Of a DNA stretch of 64,000 bases, positions 17,547 through 25,251 are shown piece by piece. A program made the translations under genes and the position numbers. The notes under the pieces were generated by a model. It worked only from the letters and a program-made list of their open reading frames with translations, ran no database searches and was not told the origin of the DNA. Positions within the stretch are counted from its first letter, which is position 1. Each line of letters starts with the position of its first letter. This stretch comes from CAVTBT01 sp963733065. GTDB lineage: Bacteria > Actinomycetota > Thermoleophilia > Gaiellales > Gaiellaceae. The stretch covers positions 186,001 to 250,000 of the forward strand of contig CAVTBT010000003.1 in the NCBI GenBank assembly GCA_963733065.1, read 5' to 3'.

Positions 17547-18319
17547 CGCAGCGCCTCGGCGAGCGTGACGAACTCCGGCGGCGACAGCTCCTCGGCGCGC
17601 GAGCCGGGCGGACGGCCGATCGCCTCCAGCGCCGCGGCCGCTCGCGGCCGGTCTGCGAACCCCGCAAGAGCGAGCGAGTTCGGCAGCGTCTTGCGGCGGT
17701 GCGAGAACGCGGACTCGACCACGGAGCGGATGCGCGACCAGTCCCCCGGCATCTCCACCCGCTCGAAGGCGACGAGCGCCGAGTCGACGTTGGGCGGCGG
17801 CCGGAAGACGGTCCGCGCGACCGGATGGAAGCCGGTGCGCCGCGTCGCCAGCTGCACGAGCACCGAGACAGCGCCGTAGGCCTTCGTCCTCGGCTCGGCG
17901 AAGAAGCGGTCGGCGACCTCGCGCTGCACCATGACGCACCAGCGCCGCAGCGACGGCAGGCCGTCGAGGCTCTCGACGACGACCGGTGTGGCCACGTTGT
18001 AGGGCAGGTTGGCGACGAGCTTGCCGGGCGGCGGGCGCAAGGCCCCGAGGTCGAGGGCCAGCGCGTCGCCCCAGTGCAGCTCGACGTTCTGACGGCCGTC
18101 GAGTGCCGCGGTCAGGTGGGGCTCCAGCGAGCGATCGAGCTCGACCGCGTGCACGTGCGCGACGCGATCGGCGAGCAGCCGCGTCAGCACCCCGAGGCCC
18201 GGGCCGATCTCCAGCACCACGTCGGCGGGGTCGAGCTCGGCCAGGCGGTCGATGACGCCGAGCAGGTTCGCGTCGGCGAGGAAGTGCTGCCCCAGCGCCT
18301 TCTTCGGTGCGACGGTCAC
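17543..18319 (-). CDS. rsmA: 16S rRNA (adenine(1518/1519)-N6) dimethyltransferase
   Basis: A 258-residue RsmA/KsgA, which dimethylates two adenines in helix 45 of 16S rRNA late in 30S assembly. Motifs: KKALGQHFLADANLL, the SAM site VLEIGPGLGVLTRLLAD, HAVELDRSLEPHL, the catalytic NLPYN, VMVQREVADRFF and FRPPPNVDSALVAFE. Start is the GTG at 18319, overlapping the tatD stop by 4 bases; its own stop overlaps ispE. Loss of this enzyme gives kasugamycin resistance in other bacteria. The reading frame looks intact. Confidence 0.95.
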   Translation of the reverse strand: MTVAPKKALGQHFLADANLLGVIDRLAELDPADVVLEIGPGLGVLTRLLADRVAHVHAVELDRSLEPHLTAALDGRQNVELHWGDALALDLGALRPPPGKLVANLPYNVATPVVVESLDGLPSLRRWCVMVQREVADRFFAEPRTKAYGAVSVLVQLATRRTGFHPVARTVFRPPPNVDSALVAFERVEMPGDWSRIRSVVESAFSHRRKTLPNSLALAGFADRPRAAAALEAIGRPPGSRAEELSPPEFVTLAEALR

Positions 18320-19062
18320 GGCGCGAGCCCGAACGCGGCGGCGGCGTTCGCGTCGATCCGGTCCGCGAGCGCGCCGGCGTCCTCCCCGCGGGCGTCGGCG
18401 AGGACACGCAGCGTGTGCACGACGTGCGCCGGCTCGTTCGGCCGCCCGCGCAGGTCCTGCGGCGCGAGGTACGGGCTGTCGGTCTCGGCGAGCACTCGAT
18501 CGCCGGGCACTCGTGCGGCAGCGGCACGCAGGTCGGCGTTCCGCGGGTACGTCACGTTGCCGGCGAACGACACGTACCAGCCGTGTGCCAGCGCCGGCTC
18601 GAGCAGCTCGGGCTCGGAGAAGCAGTGCAGGATCACCGTGCCCTCGAAGCGGTGCAGGATCTCCGCTGTCTCGCGCGCGGCCTCGCGACAGTGGATGACG
18701 ACCGGCTTCTCGAGCTCGGCCGCGAGCGCGAGATGGGACTCGAAGAGCAGACGCTGCTCGGCCGGCGCTGCGTCTCGGCGGAAGCCGTCGAGACCCGTCT
18801 CCCCCACCGCCACGGCGCGGGGATGGCCGAGCAGCTCCCGCACCTCGTCGAGCCTGCCGGCCTCGGCGCCGCCCGCCTGGTGCGGATCGATCCCGAGCGC
18901 GGCCACGACGCCCTCCTCGCGCTCCGCGATGGCGAGCGCGCGCCGACAGGAGTCCACGCCGGTGCCGACCGTGACCACCCGCGTGACGCCTGCATCGCGC
19001 GCCCGCGCGACCGCGCCCCCCGGATCGTCGAGCGCATCGAGATGCGCGTGCGCGTCGGTCAC
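18316..19062 (-). CDS. tatD: TatD family metal-dependent DNase/hydrolase
   Basis: A 248-residue TIM-barrel metal hydrolase. Metal ligands are visible in order: DAHAHLDAL (HxH), AVGETGLDGF (Glu), VVIHCREA (His), ILHCFS (His) and LAETDSPYLAP (Asp). Family members act as 3'-5' DNases and in DNA quality control, though TatD-like paralogues differ in substrate. The start is a GTG at 19062 whose GTGA overlaps the metG stop, so translation is coupled with metG; the metG-tatD-rsmA order is widespread in bacteria. Confidence 0.92.
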   Translation of the reverse strand: MTDAHAHLDALDDPGGAVARARDAGVTRVVTVGTGVDSCRRALAIAEREEGVVAALGIDPHQAGGAEAGRLDEVRELLGHPRAVAVGETGLDGFRRDAAPAEQRLLFESHLALAAELEKPVVIHCREAARETAEILHRFEGTVILHCFSEPELLEPALAHGWYVSFAGNVTYPRNADLRAAAARVPGDRVLAETDSPYLAPQDLRGRPNEPAHVVHTLRVLADARGEDAGALADRIDANAAAAFGLAP

Positions 19063-20852
19063 GCAGCTACTTCGCCGCGCATGCGCTCGAGCTCCTCCGA
19101 CACGATGCGCTCGGGATCAAGCTTGACGAACAGCGGCTTCGGTTCCAGGAGCGTCTGCCCGGGAGGAAGGGTGCTCGGCTCCCAGCGCGCGACCCAGCGG
19201 TCGTAGTCGCCCGTGAGAACCGTGTACGGCACCGTCTCCTCTGTGATCTCGCGCACCTCGAGCTCGCCCGCGATGACCGTGTCGTACCCGAGCAACTCGT
19301 GGAGCCGCTGCGAGCTGAACGGGATGAACGGCGTGAACAGGACCTTGAGGTTGTCGATGGCGCGCAGAGCGACGTAGAGGATGGTGCCGGCACGCTGCGG
19401 GTCGTCCCCGACGAGCGCCCACGGCGCCTGATCGCTCAGGTACTGGTTCACGCGGGACGCCAGCCGCATCGCCTCGGCGAGCGCGGCCCGGAAGCGTGCG
19501 CGTTCGATCAGGTCGCCGACGGTGTCGAAGCCCGCCTCGATCTCGCCGATCGTCGCAGCGTCGTCGTCCGTGAGCTCGCCCGGCTCCGGGACGCGGCCGA
19601 AGTGCCGGTAGGCGCTGGTCAGCGCCCGGTTGACGAGATTGCCCCAGTTGGCGACGAGCTCGTCGTTGTTCCGGCGGACGAACTCGGCCCACGTGAAGTC
19701 GGTGTCCTGGGTCTCGGGACCCGCCGCTGTCAGGAAGTACCGCAGCGAGTCGGCGTCGTAGCGGCTCAAGAAGTCACCGACGAGGATGACCACACCCCGG
19801 CTCGTGCTGAACTGCCGGCCTTCCATGGTCAGGAACTCGCTGGAGACGATGTCGTAGGGCAACTCGAGCGTGCGCCCGGCGCCGAGCTCGCCCCCCGTCC
19901 CGTAGCCGAGCAGCTGGCTGGGCCAGATCACGCTGTGGAAGACGATGTTGTCCTTGCCCATGAAGTAGTAGTGGCGCGCGGCGGGGTCCTGCCACCACTC
20001 GCGCCACGCGTCCGGCGTGCCACGGTTGCGCGCCCACTCGACGGCCGCCGACAGATAGCCGACGACCGCATCGATCCAGACGTAGATCCGCTTGTCGTCG
20101 CGCTCCTCGTAGCCGGGCACCGGCACGCGCACGCCCCAGTCGAGGTCGCGAGTCACCGGCCGCGGCCGCAGCTCGCGAACGAGCTCGAGCGAGAACCGCC
20201 TCACGTTCGCCCGCCAGTGATCCTGCTTGCCGATCCACTCGGCCAGCTGCTCCTTGAACGCAGGCAAATCGAGGAAGAGATGCGAGGTCTCTCGGAAGAC
20301 GGGCGGCTCGCCGTCGACCTTCGAGCGCGGCTCGATCAGGTCCTCCGGATCCAGCTGCTTGCCGCAGTTGTCGCACTGGTCGCCTCGTGCCGCAGTGAAA
20401 CCGCAGTGCGGACACGTCCCCTCGATGTACCGGTCCGGCAGCGTTTGCCCGGTGGAGGCCGAGAACGCGCCCATTGTCGTCTTCTCGAGGATGAAGCCGC
20501 GCTCGTAGAGCGTGCGGAACAGGTCACGGACGACGTGGTGGTGATTCTCGGTCGTCGTCCGCGTGAACAGGTCGTACGACAGCCCCAGCCGCCGCAGGTC
20601 ATCGCGAATGATCTCGTTGTTGCGGTCCGCGAGCTCACGCGGCGACACGCCCTCCTTGTCCGCGGCGACCATGACCGGTGTGCCGTGCTCGTCGGTGCCG
20701 CTCACCATCAGGACGTCGTCGCCGCGCAGCCGGTGGTACCGGGCGAAGATGTCCGCCGGCACTCCGAATCCGGCGACATGGCCGATGTGGCGCGGCCCGT
20801 TCGCGTACGGCCACGCGACGGCGACGAGGATCTTCCTGGGCGTGCGCGACAT
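19059..20852 (-). CDS. metG: Methionyl-tRNA synthetase
   Basis: A 597-residue class I synthetase. The HIGH signature is in WPYANGPRHIGHVAGFGV, the zinc knuckle is CPHCG ... CDNCG, and KRIYVWIDAVVGYLSAAVEW follows. The KMSKS-like loop reads GRQFSTSRGVVI, a Q-F-S-T-S variant in which both lysines are replaced; relaxed forms occur in actinobacterial enzymes. The anticodon-binding domain runs from about 430 on. There is no C-terminal tRNA-binding EMAP domain. The ATG at 20852 (MSRTPRKILVAVAWPYANG) is the start. It overlaps the end of the upstream M23 peptidase frame by 218 bases, which is unusual. Confidence 0.95.
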   Translation of the reverse strand: MSRTPRKILVAVAWPYANGPRHIGHVAGFGVPADIFARYHRLRGDDVLMVSGTDEHGTPVMVAADKEGVSPRELADRNNEIIRDDLRRLGLSYDLFTRTTTENHHHVVRDLFRTLYERGFILEKTTMGAFSASTGQTLPDRYIEGTCPHCGFTAARGDQCDNCGKQLDPEDLIEPRSKVDGEPPVFRETSHLFLDLPAFKEQLAEWIGKQDHWRANVRRFSLELVRELRPRPVTRDLDWGVRVPVPGYEERDDKRIYVWIDAVVGYLSAAVEWARNRGTPDAWREWWQDPAARHYYFMGKDNIVFHSVIWPSQLLGYGTGGELGAGRTLELPYDIVSSEFLTMEGRQFSTSRGVVILVGDFLSRYDADSLRYFLTAAGPETQDTDFTWAEFVRRNNDELVANWGNLVNRALTSAYRHFGRVPEPGELTDDDAATIGEIEAGFDTVGDLIERARFRAALAEAMRLASRVNQYLSDQAPWALVGDDPQRAGTILYVALRAIDNLKVLFTPFIPFSSQRLHELLGYDTVIAGELEVREITEETVPYTVLTGDYDRWVARWEPSTLPPGQTLLEPKPLFVKLDPERIVSEELERMRGEVAA

Positions 20853-21966
20853 GGCCGTCCATGATACGAGCCCGTCTCCGCGCTCCTCCGCGGCGGCGGA
20901 TCGACGCGCCGGCGTAGGCCGCAATCGCAGCGAGCAACAACCCGACCACGAGCACGACGAGGTCGTCGCGCAGTCGGCCTTTCGCCGAAGCGCGAGTCGT
21001 CAGGGGAGGCCGCTGGGTTGCCTGCCAGCGAAGCGGGGGGACGGCATCGGCGGTCCTGCCTCGCGTGGTGTGTCGAAGCGCCTGATGCGGGCGTACGGAG
21101 CGACGCGCCTCCCCTGTCGACTCGGCGTCGTCGCGCCGGGTCGGCCGACGGGGCTGCGCGGTGGCCCGCCGCGCAGCCCTCGACAGCTGCCCATCGGCAC
21201 GCGATCCGCCCGGCCCGAGGTCGAGCCGAACCGCCCGGGCGCGAGGTTGCGGAGGCGACCTGCGCGCCCGTGTGCCGAGCACCGGCACCGTCGGGCGAGC
21301 CCGCCCGCCGCTGCGAGGCGATGGGCGCCCGGACACCAGCGGGGTTCGCGGCGGCGCGATGGTCGTCCCTCCGCTGTCGCGCTCGCCCGTCGGCGGTGGG
21401 AGCGGCACGGCTGCCACGGGCTGCACCGGCTCCGCCGACGCCGCAGGTGGTGGAGCAGGGGCCGGCGGCGCAGGCTCGGGCGCGGGCGGCGGAGCAGGTG
21501 ATCGGCCAGGCAGCAGCGAGAGCGGGTCGACGTAGCCGTGCTCGTCCGACGCGACGCGCACGCCGAGATGGACGTGCGGCTCGCCGTGATCCGGCTCGGC
21601 GCTCGCCCCGACCGTCCCGACCGTGTCGCCCTCGGCGACCACCAGGCCCTCGTCGACGAGCAGCGAGCCGAGCTGGGCGTGCGTCACCGCATAGCCGTCC
21701 GCCGTCCGGATCGTGACCACGCGCCCGTAGCCCGGAACGGCCCCGGCGAACGACACCTGCCCACCGGCGGCAGCGTGCACCGAGGCGCCCACCGGAGCCC
21801 CGACGTCGACACCGCGATGCTGATCCGCCGCGTAGGGGTCGGGCGACGTCGCGAACGGGCGTAGCACCGGCCCTTCGACCGGCCAGGTCCACGCAGCGGC
21901 CGAAACCGGTGTGATCAGGACGAAGATCGCGCCGAGCGCAACCGAGGCAACGCGCACCCTGTTCAC
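20635..21966 (-). CDS. M23 (LytM-type) peptidase with proline-rich tail
   Basis: A secreted cell-wall endopeptidase or murein hydrolase activator. The signal peptide is VRVASVALGAIFVLITPVSA; the LytM domain (about 30-145) has DQHRGVDVGAPVGASVHAAA, YAVTHAQLG and EPHVHLGVR, giving the H-x(n)-D and HxH zinc ligands. A long Pro/Ala-rich and then Arg-rich linker precedes a hydrophobic segment (LVVLVVGLLLAAIAAYAGA), so the protein may be C-terminally anchored. The GTG at 21966 is chosen: a good promoter (-10 at 21996-22001) rules out the GTG at 21999. The frame runs 218 bases into metG; no earlier stop exists in this frame, so the true C-terminus is uncertain. Confidence 0.75.
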   Translation of the reverse strand: MNRVRVASVALGAIFVLITPVSAAAWTWPVEGPVLRPFATSPDPYAADQHRGVDVGAPVGASVHAAAGGQVSFAGAVPGYGRVVTIRTADGYAVTHAQLGSLLVDEGLVVAEGDTVGTVGASAEPDHGEPHVHLGVRVASDEHGYVDPLSLLPGRSPAPPPAPEPAPPAPAPPPAASAEPVQPVAAVPLPPPTGERDSGGTTIAPPRTPLVSGRPSPRSGGRARPTVPVLGTRARRSPPQPRARAVRLDLGPGGSRADGQLSRAARRATAQPRRPTRRDDAESTGEARRSVRPHQALRHTTRGRTADAVPPLRWQATQRPPLTTRASAKGRLRDDLVVLVVGLLLAAIAAYAGASIRRRGGARRRARIMDGHVAHAQEDPRRRRVAVRERAAPHRPCRRIRSAGGHLRPVPPAARRRRPDGERHRRARHTGHGRRGQGGRVAA

Positions 21967-21995
21967 GTTGTTGTCCGTATTGACGACACGCGACC

Positions 21996-22024
21996 ACACT
22001 AGCGGAGGTGGTGCCCGTTGTCAA
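21996..22024 (-). promoter_or_regulatory. Sigma-70-type promoter for the M23-metG operon
   Basis: Minus strand: -35 TTGACA (22024-22019), a 17-base spacer, -10 TAGTGT (22001-21996). It starts right after the rsmI stop at 22031 and places the transcript start near 21989, about 23 bases before the GTG at 21966. It is the best consensus promoter seen by eye in the window. Confidence 0.75.
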
Positions 22025-22030
22025 AATCGG

Positions 22031-22828
22031 CTACAGAGAAGCGTCGTAGAGGCGATTCCGCGACACGCCCGAGAGGCGCGCGACGAGATCCGCCGCCTGG
22101 CGGCGGCCGACTCCGGCGGCGACCAGCTCCGCGACCGCCTCCAGCGCCGGCCCGTCGTCGGGCACCGCGGCCCCCGGCCCGACCACGAGCGTGATCTCGC
22201 CGCGTGGTGGCTCCCGAAAGCGCTGGGCGAGCTGCACCGGCGTCCCGCGCACGATCTCCTCGAACCGCTTCGTCAGCTCACGGCACACGGCGGACTCGCG
22301 GTCCGGCAACACCTCGGCGAGCGACGCGAGCGAGGCCGGCAGTCGCCGCGGCGACTCGAACGCCACCGCGGGATGCGGCCAGCGGGCGAGCTCGTCCCAG
22401 AGCGCCGCGAGCTCAGCCTGTCTTCTCGGCAGGTAGCCGAGGAACTGGTAGCGCGCGCCGACGAGGCCGCTGGCGACGAGCGCCGTCTCGACCGCGGACG
22501 GGCCGGGAAGCACGGTCACCGCTACCCCGCGCTCGAGGGCCGCCGCGATCAGGCGGGCTCCCGGGTCGTTGACACCGGGGAGGCCGGCGTCGGAGACGAG
22601 CGCGAGCCGCTCGCCGGCCTCGAGCCGCGGCACGAGCTCGGCGACGCGGGCGGCCTCGTTGTGCCGGTGGTAGCTGATGAGTCTCGCCTCGACGCCGTGA
22701 CGGGCGAGCAGGCCCCTCGTGTGCCGCGTGTCCTCACAGAGCACCGCGGACACGTCGCGCAGCTCGGCCAGCACCCGCAGGGTGACATCGTCGAGATTGC
22801 CGATCGGCGTCGCGCAGACCGAGAGCAC
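22031..22828 (-). CDS. rsmI: 16S rRNA (cytidine(1402)-2'-O)-methyltransferase
   Basis: A 265-residue tetrapyrrole-methylase-fold enzyme that 2'-O-methylates C1402 in the ribosomal P site. It begins LSVCATPIGNLDDVTLR; CEDTRHTRGLLARHG, ISYHRHNEA, ALVSDAGLPGVNDPGARL, TVLPGPSAVETAL and FESPRRLPASL are diagnostic of RsmI. The C-terminal region includes RQAADLVARLSGVSRNRLYD. The GTG at 22828 overlaps the ROK kinase stop (TAGTG), so it follows that gene directly; the longer upstream frame is a shadow. It is followed by the M23 promoter. Confidence 0.94.
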   Translation of the reverse strand: MLSVCATPIGNLDDVTLRVLAELRDVSAVLCEDTRHTRGLLARHGVEARLISYHRHNEAARVAELVPRLEAGERLALVSDAGLPGVNDPGARLIAAALERGVAVTVLPGPSAVETALVASGLVGARYQFLGYLPRRQAELAALWDELARWPHPAVAFESPRRLPASLASLAEVLPDRESAVCRELTKRFEEIVRGTPVQLAQRFREPPRGEITLVVGPGAAVPDDGPALEAVAELVAAGVGRRQAADLVARLSGVSRNRLYDASL

Positions 22829-23721
22829 TAGAGGAGCTCGGCGGCGAGGAGGCCGGCGCCGATGAGGCCCGCGTCCTCCCCGAGCGCGGCATCCACTACG
22901 CGCAGCCGCTCGCCGGCCGGTGCCAGCGCCTCGCGCCGCGCGACCTCGAGCGCCGGGCCGAGCAGGAGGTCGCCGGCGCCCACGCCGAAGCCGCCGCCGA
23001 GCACCACCAGCTCCGGCCCGAACACGTTCACGAACGACCCGATCCCCGCGCCCAGCAGGCGGCCCAGCTCCGCGACCTCCGCGATCGCGGCCGCATCGCC
23101 GGCGTGCGCTCGCTCGACCAGCTCCTCCGCGCCCGAGTCGGGCCCGTAGAGCCGTTCGGCCCGACGATCGGCGGCGGTCCCCGACGCGACGGCCTCGAGG
23201 TGGCCGCGCCCGGTGCAGGCGCCCTGGCAGGGATCGCCGTCCGCCACTACGACCACGTGGCCGAGCTCTGCCCAGCCCCGGTACGGGCGTCCGTCCAGGA
23301 TGACGCCGCCGCCGACGCCCGTGCCGAGCGTGAGCATGAGCATGTCGCGCGTCCCCCGGCCGGCGCCGAGCCGCCACTCGGCGAACGCGGCCAGGTTCGC
23401 GTCGTTGTCCACACCGATCGGCAGGCCGAGCCGCTCGCGCATCAGTTCGCGAAACGGCACCTCCCGGAGCGGGATGTTGACGGCTCCGAGTGCGACGCCC
23501 GTCGCCTGGTCGATGCGCGACGGCAGCCCGAAGCCGACGGCCGCAACACCGTCCTGCGGAAGCTGCCGGACCGAGTCGGCGAGCTCGTCGAGCAGCGCAT
23601 CCTGCGAGGAGGTCACCGTCGGCACCTCGCGCCGCTCCAACACGGCGCCGTCGCGGTCGAGCACCCCGGCGAGGATCTTCGTGCCGCCGACGTCGACGCC
23701 GATGACGCGGGGAGATGTCAC
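22828..23721 (-). CDS. ROK family sugar kinase (probable glucokinase)
   Basis: A 297-residue ROK kinase. The ATP-binding N-terminus VIGVDVGGTKILAGVLDRDG, the sugar site VDNDANLAAFAEWRLGAG, LTLGTGVGGGVILDG and WAELGHVVV support a glucokinase-like role. The family zinc motif, normally CxCGxxGCxE, is degenerate here: DPCQGACTGRGHLEAVASG keeps two cysteines and the Glu. Start is a GTG at 23721, divergent from the LCP gene with only 26 bases between. It overlaps rsmI at its 3' end. Glucokinase is the usual function in actinobacteria, but N-acetyl sugar or other hexose specificity cannot be excluded. Confidence 0.87.
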   Translation of the reverse strand: MTSPRVIGVDVGGTKILAGVLDRDGAVLERREVPTVTSSQDALLDELADSVRQLPQDGVAAVGFGLPSRIDQATGVALGAVNIPLREVPFRELMRERLGLPIGVDNDANLAAFAEWRLGAGRGTRDMLMLTLGTGVGGGVILDGRPYRGWAELGHVVVVADGDPCQGACTGRGHLEAVASGTAADRRAERLYGPDSGAEELVERAHAGDAAAIAEVAELGRLLGAGIGSFVNVFGPELVVLGGGFGVGAGDLLLGPALEVARREALAPAGERLRVVDAALGEDAGLIGAGLLAAELL

Positions 23722-23747
23722 GGGGCGCGGCTACCATACCCGGCCGG

Positions 23748-24917
23748 ATGAGCGAGGGACAGAAGCCCTATCGCGTCTATCGAGGCGGACGCACCAAGGG
23801 CAAGGTCCCGCTCGTTCGGCGTGAGGATGCCGAGCGCCGCAGCGGCAACGGCCGGCGCCCGGCGGCGCTGGAGACAGCTCCTCGCCGGCGCCGCGTGCGC
23901 TGGGGCCGGATCGTCGCGATCGTCATTCCGAGCCTCGTGCTGCTCGTCGTGCTGTGGACGGTGCTCGGCTACCTGTCCGTGCGGCGCGGGGTCGGCGACG
24001 CGAACGAGCGCCTGCCGGCGACCGTCGAGCGGGCGCTGGCTCCGCAGGACGGGCTGCTCATGTCACAGCCGACCCAGATCCTGCTGCTCGGCACCGACGG
24101 CGACCGCACGGCGCGCCGGGCCGGGTTCCGCCGCTCCGACACGATGATGCTCGTTCGCACCGATCCCGACCGCAAGCGGATCGCCTACCTCTCGATCCCG
24201 CGCGACCTGCGCGTCTCGATTCCCGGCCAGGGCGAGCGGAAGATCAACAGCGCCTACCAGATCGGCGGTCCCGCGCTCGCGCTCCGCACGGTCGAGCAGT
24301 TGACAGGGCTCGACGTCAACCACATCGCGATCGTCGACTTCGACGACTTCAAGGGCGTCATCGACGCGCTCGGCGGCGTCACGGTCGACGTGCCGCGGAA
24401 GATCGTCTCGAACAACTTCGACTGCCCCTTCGATGCGCAGCGCTGCCAGACCTGGGAGGGCTGGCGCTTCGGCAAGGGCGAGCAGGAGATGGACGGGCGG
24501 CGGGCGCTCATCTATTCGCGCATCCGCCAGAACAGGCTCGACCCGACGGACAACGACCTGACTCGCAACGCCCGACAGCAGCAGGTGCTGGACGGGATCG
24601 CCGACAAGGTGACGAGCGTCGGTACCTTCCTGCGCCTGCCGTTCATCGGCGACGACCTCGTCGCGCCGCTGACGACGGATCTCTCGGCCGGCGAGCTCCT
24701 GCAGCTCGGCTGGGTCCGCTTCCGTGCGGACGGAGGCCGGGCGCTGCACTGCCGTCTCGGCGGCGAGCCCTCCACGATCGGCGGCGAGTCCGTGATCCTC
24801 GGAGGCGAGGACAACGTCGCCGCCCTGTCCATGTTCGCGGGACGCTCTGCGCCCCAGCCGCCGCCACCCGCCTCGGGTGTCTTCGGCGCCGGCTGCGCGG
24901 TCGGGCGCAGCCTCTAG
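23748..24917 (+). CDS. LytR-CpsA-Psr (LCP) family cell-wall glycopolymer transferase
   Basis: A 389-residue membrane protein. A basic cytoplasmic N-terminus (about 1-50) is followed by one transmembrane helix (IVAIVIPSLVLLVVLWTVLG, about 55-75) and an extracellular LCP domain (about 100-310): QILLLGTDGD, RRSDTMMLVRTDPDRKRIAY, SIPRDLRVSIPGQGERKIN, FDDFKGVIDALGGVTVDVP, RRALIYSRIRQ and DLTRNARQQQVL. LCP proteins attach undecaprenyl-linked glycopolymers to peptidoglycan (or arabinogalactan in mycobacteria). The ATG at 23748 begins MSEGQKPYRVYRGGRTKGK. A TACCAT hexamer about ten bases upstream could be its -10. It ends by overlapping the convergent FmdB gene by 4 bases. Confidence 0.9.
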   Translation: MSEGQKPYRVYRGGRTKGKVPLVRREDAERRSGNGRRPAALETAPRRRRVRWGRIVAIVIPSLVLLVVLWTVLGYLSVRRGVGDANERLPATVERALAPQDGLLMSQPTQILLLGTDGDRTARRAGFRRSDTMMLVRTDPDRKRIAYLSIPRDLRVSIPGQGERKINSAYQIGGPALALRTVEQLTGLDVNHIAIVDFDDFKGVIDALGGVTVDVPRKIVSNNFDCPFDAQRCQTWEGWRFGKGEQEMDGRRALIYSRIRQNRLDPTDNDLTRNARQQQVLDGIADKVTSVGTFLRLPFIGDDLVAPLTTDLSAGELLQLGWVRFRADGGRALHCRLGGEPSTIGGESVILGGEDNVAALSMFAGRSAPQPPPPASGVFGAGCAVGRSL

Positions 24918-25213
24918 TCCGCGGCGGCTGCCTTCTTCTCGCCCGTGCCCGTTTCCTTCTTCTTCGTCGTCTCCGCCGGCTTGGCGTCGCTCGAGTCGGA
25001 TGCCGAGTCGCCGTCCTTGGCCGCGGCCTTCTTGCCGCGGCCGTAGTCGGTGGAGTAGAACCCGGAGCCCTTGAAGTGCACGGCAACCGGAAACAGCACC
25101 TTCTCGACGGGCGCCGCGCCGCAGACCTGGCACGTCTCAGCGGGTGGATCCGACATCCGCTGGAACACCTCGAAGGTATGACCCTGAGGGCACCGGTACT
25201 CGTAGATCGGCAC
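24914..25213 (-). CDS. FmdB-type zinc-ribbon protein
   Basis: A 99-residue protein starting MPIYEYRCPQGHTFEVFQRM, the classic FmdB regulatory-domain N-terminus, with the second zinc pair CQVCG. KVLFPVAVHFKGSGFYSTDYGRG follows the family pattern, and a low-complexity Lys/Ala/Asp tail completes it. The first knuckle is C-P-Q-G-H rather than CxxC, as often in this family. Function is unknown; a regulatory or nucleic-acid-binding role is presumed. The start is a GTG at 25213, with TAGCCT about twenty bases upstream as a possible -10 for a nearly leaderless message. It is divergent from the membrane glycosyltransferase. Confidence 0.85.
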   Translation of the reverse strand: MPIYEYRCPQGHTFEVFQRMSDPPAETCQVCGAAPVEKVLFPVAVHFKGSGFYSTDYGRGKKAAAKDGDSASDSSDAKPAETTKKKETGTGEKKAAAAD

Positions 25214-25251
25214 GGTTGCAAGAGGCTAGCAGCGAGAATCGACGGAATCGC

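Noticed and set aside
21967..21999. Start of the M23 peptidase at the GTG at 21999
   Set aside because: That codon lies inside the -10 hexamer of a well-formed promoter, so it would be upstream of the transcript start.
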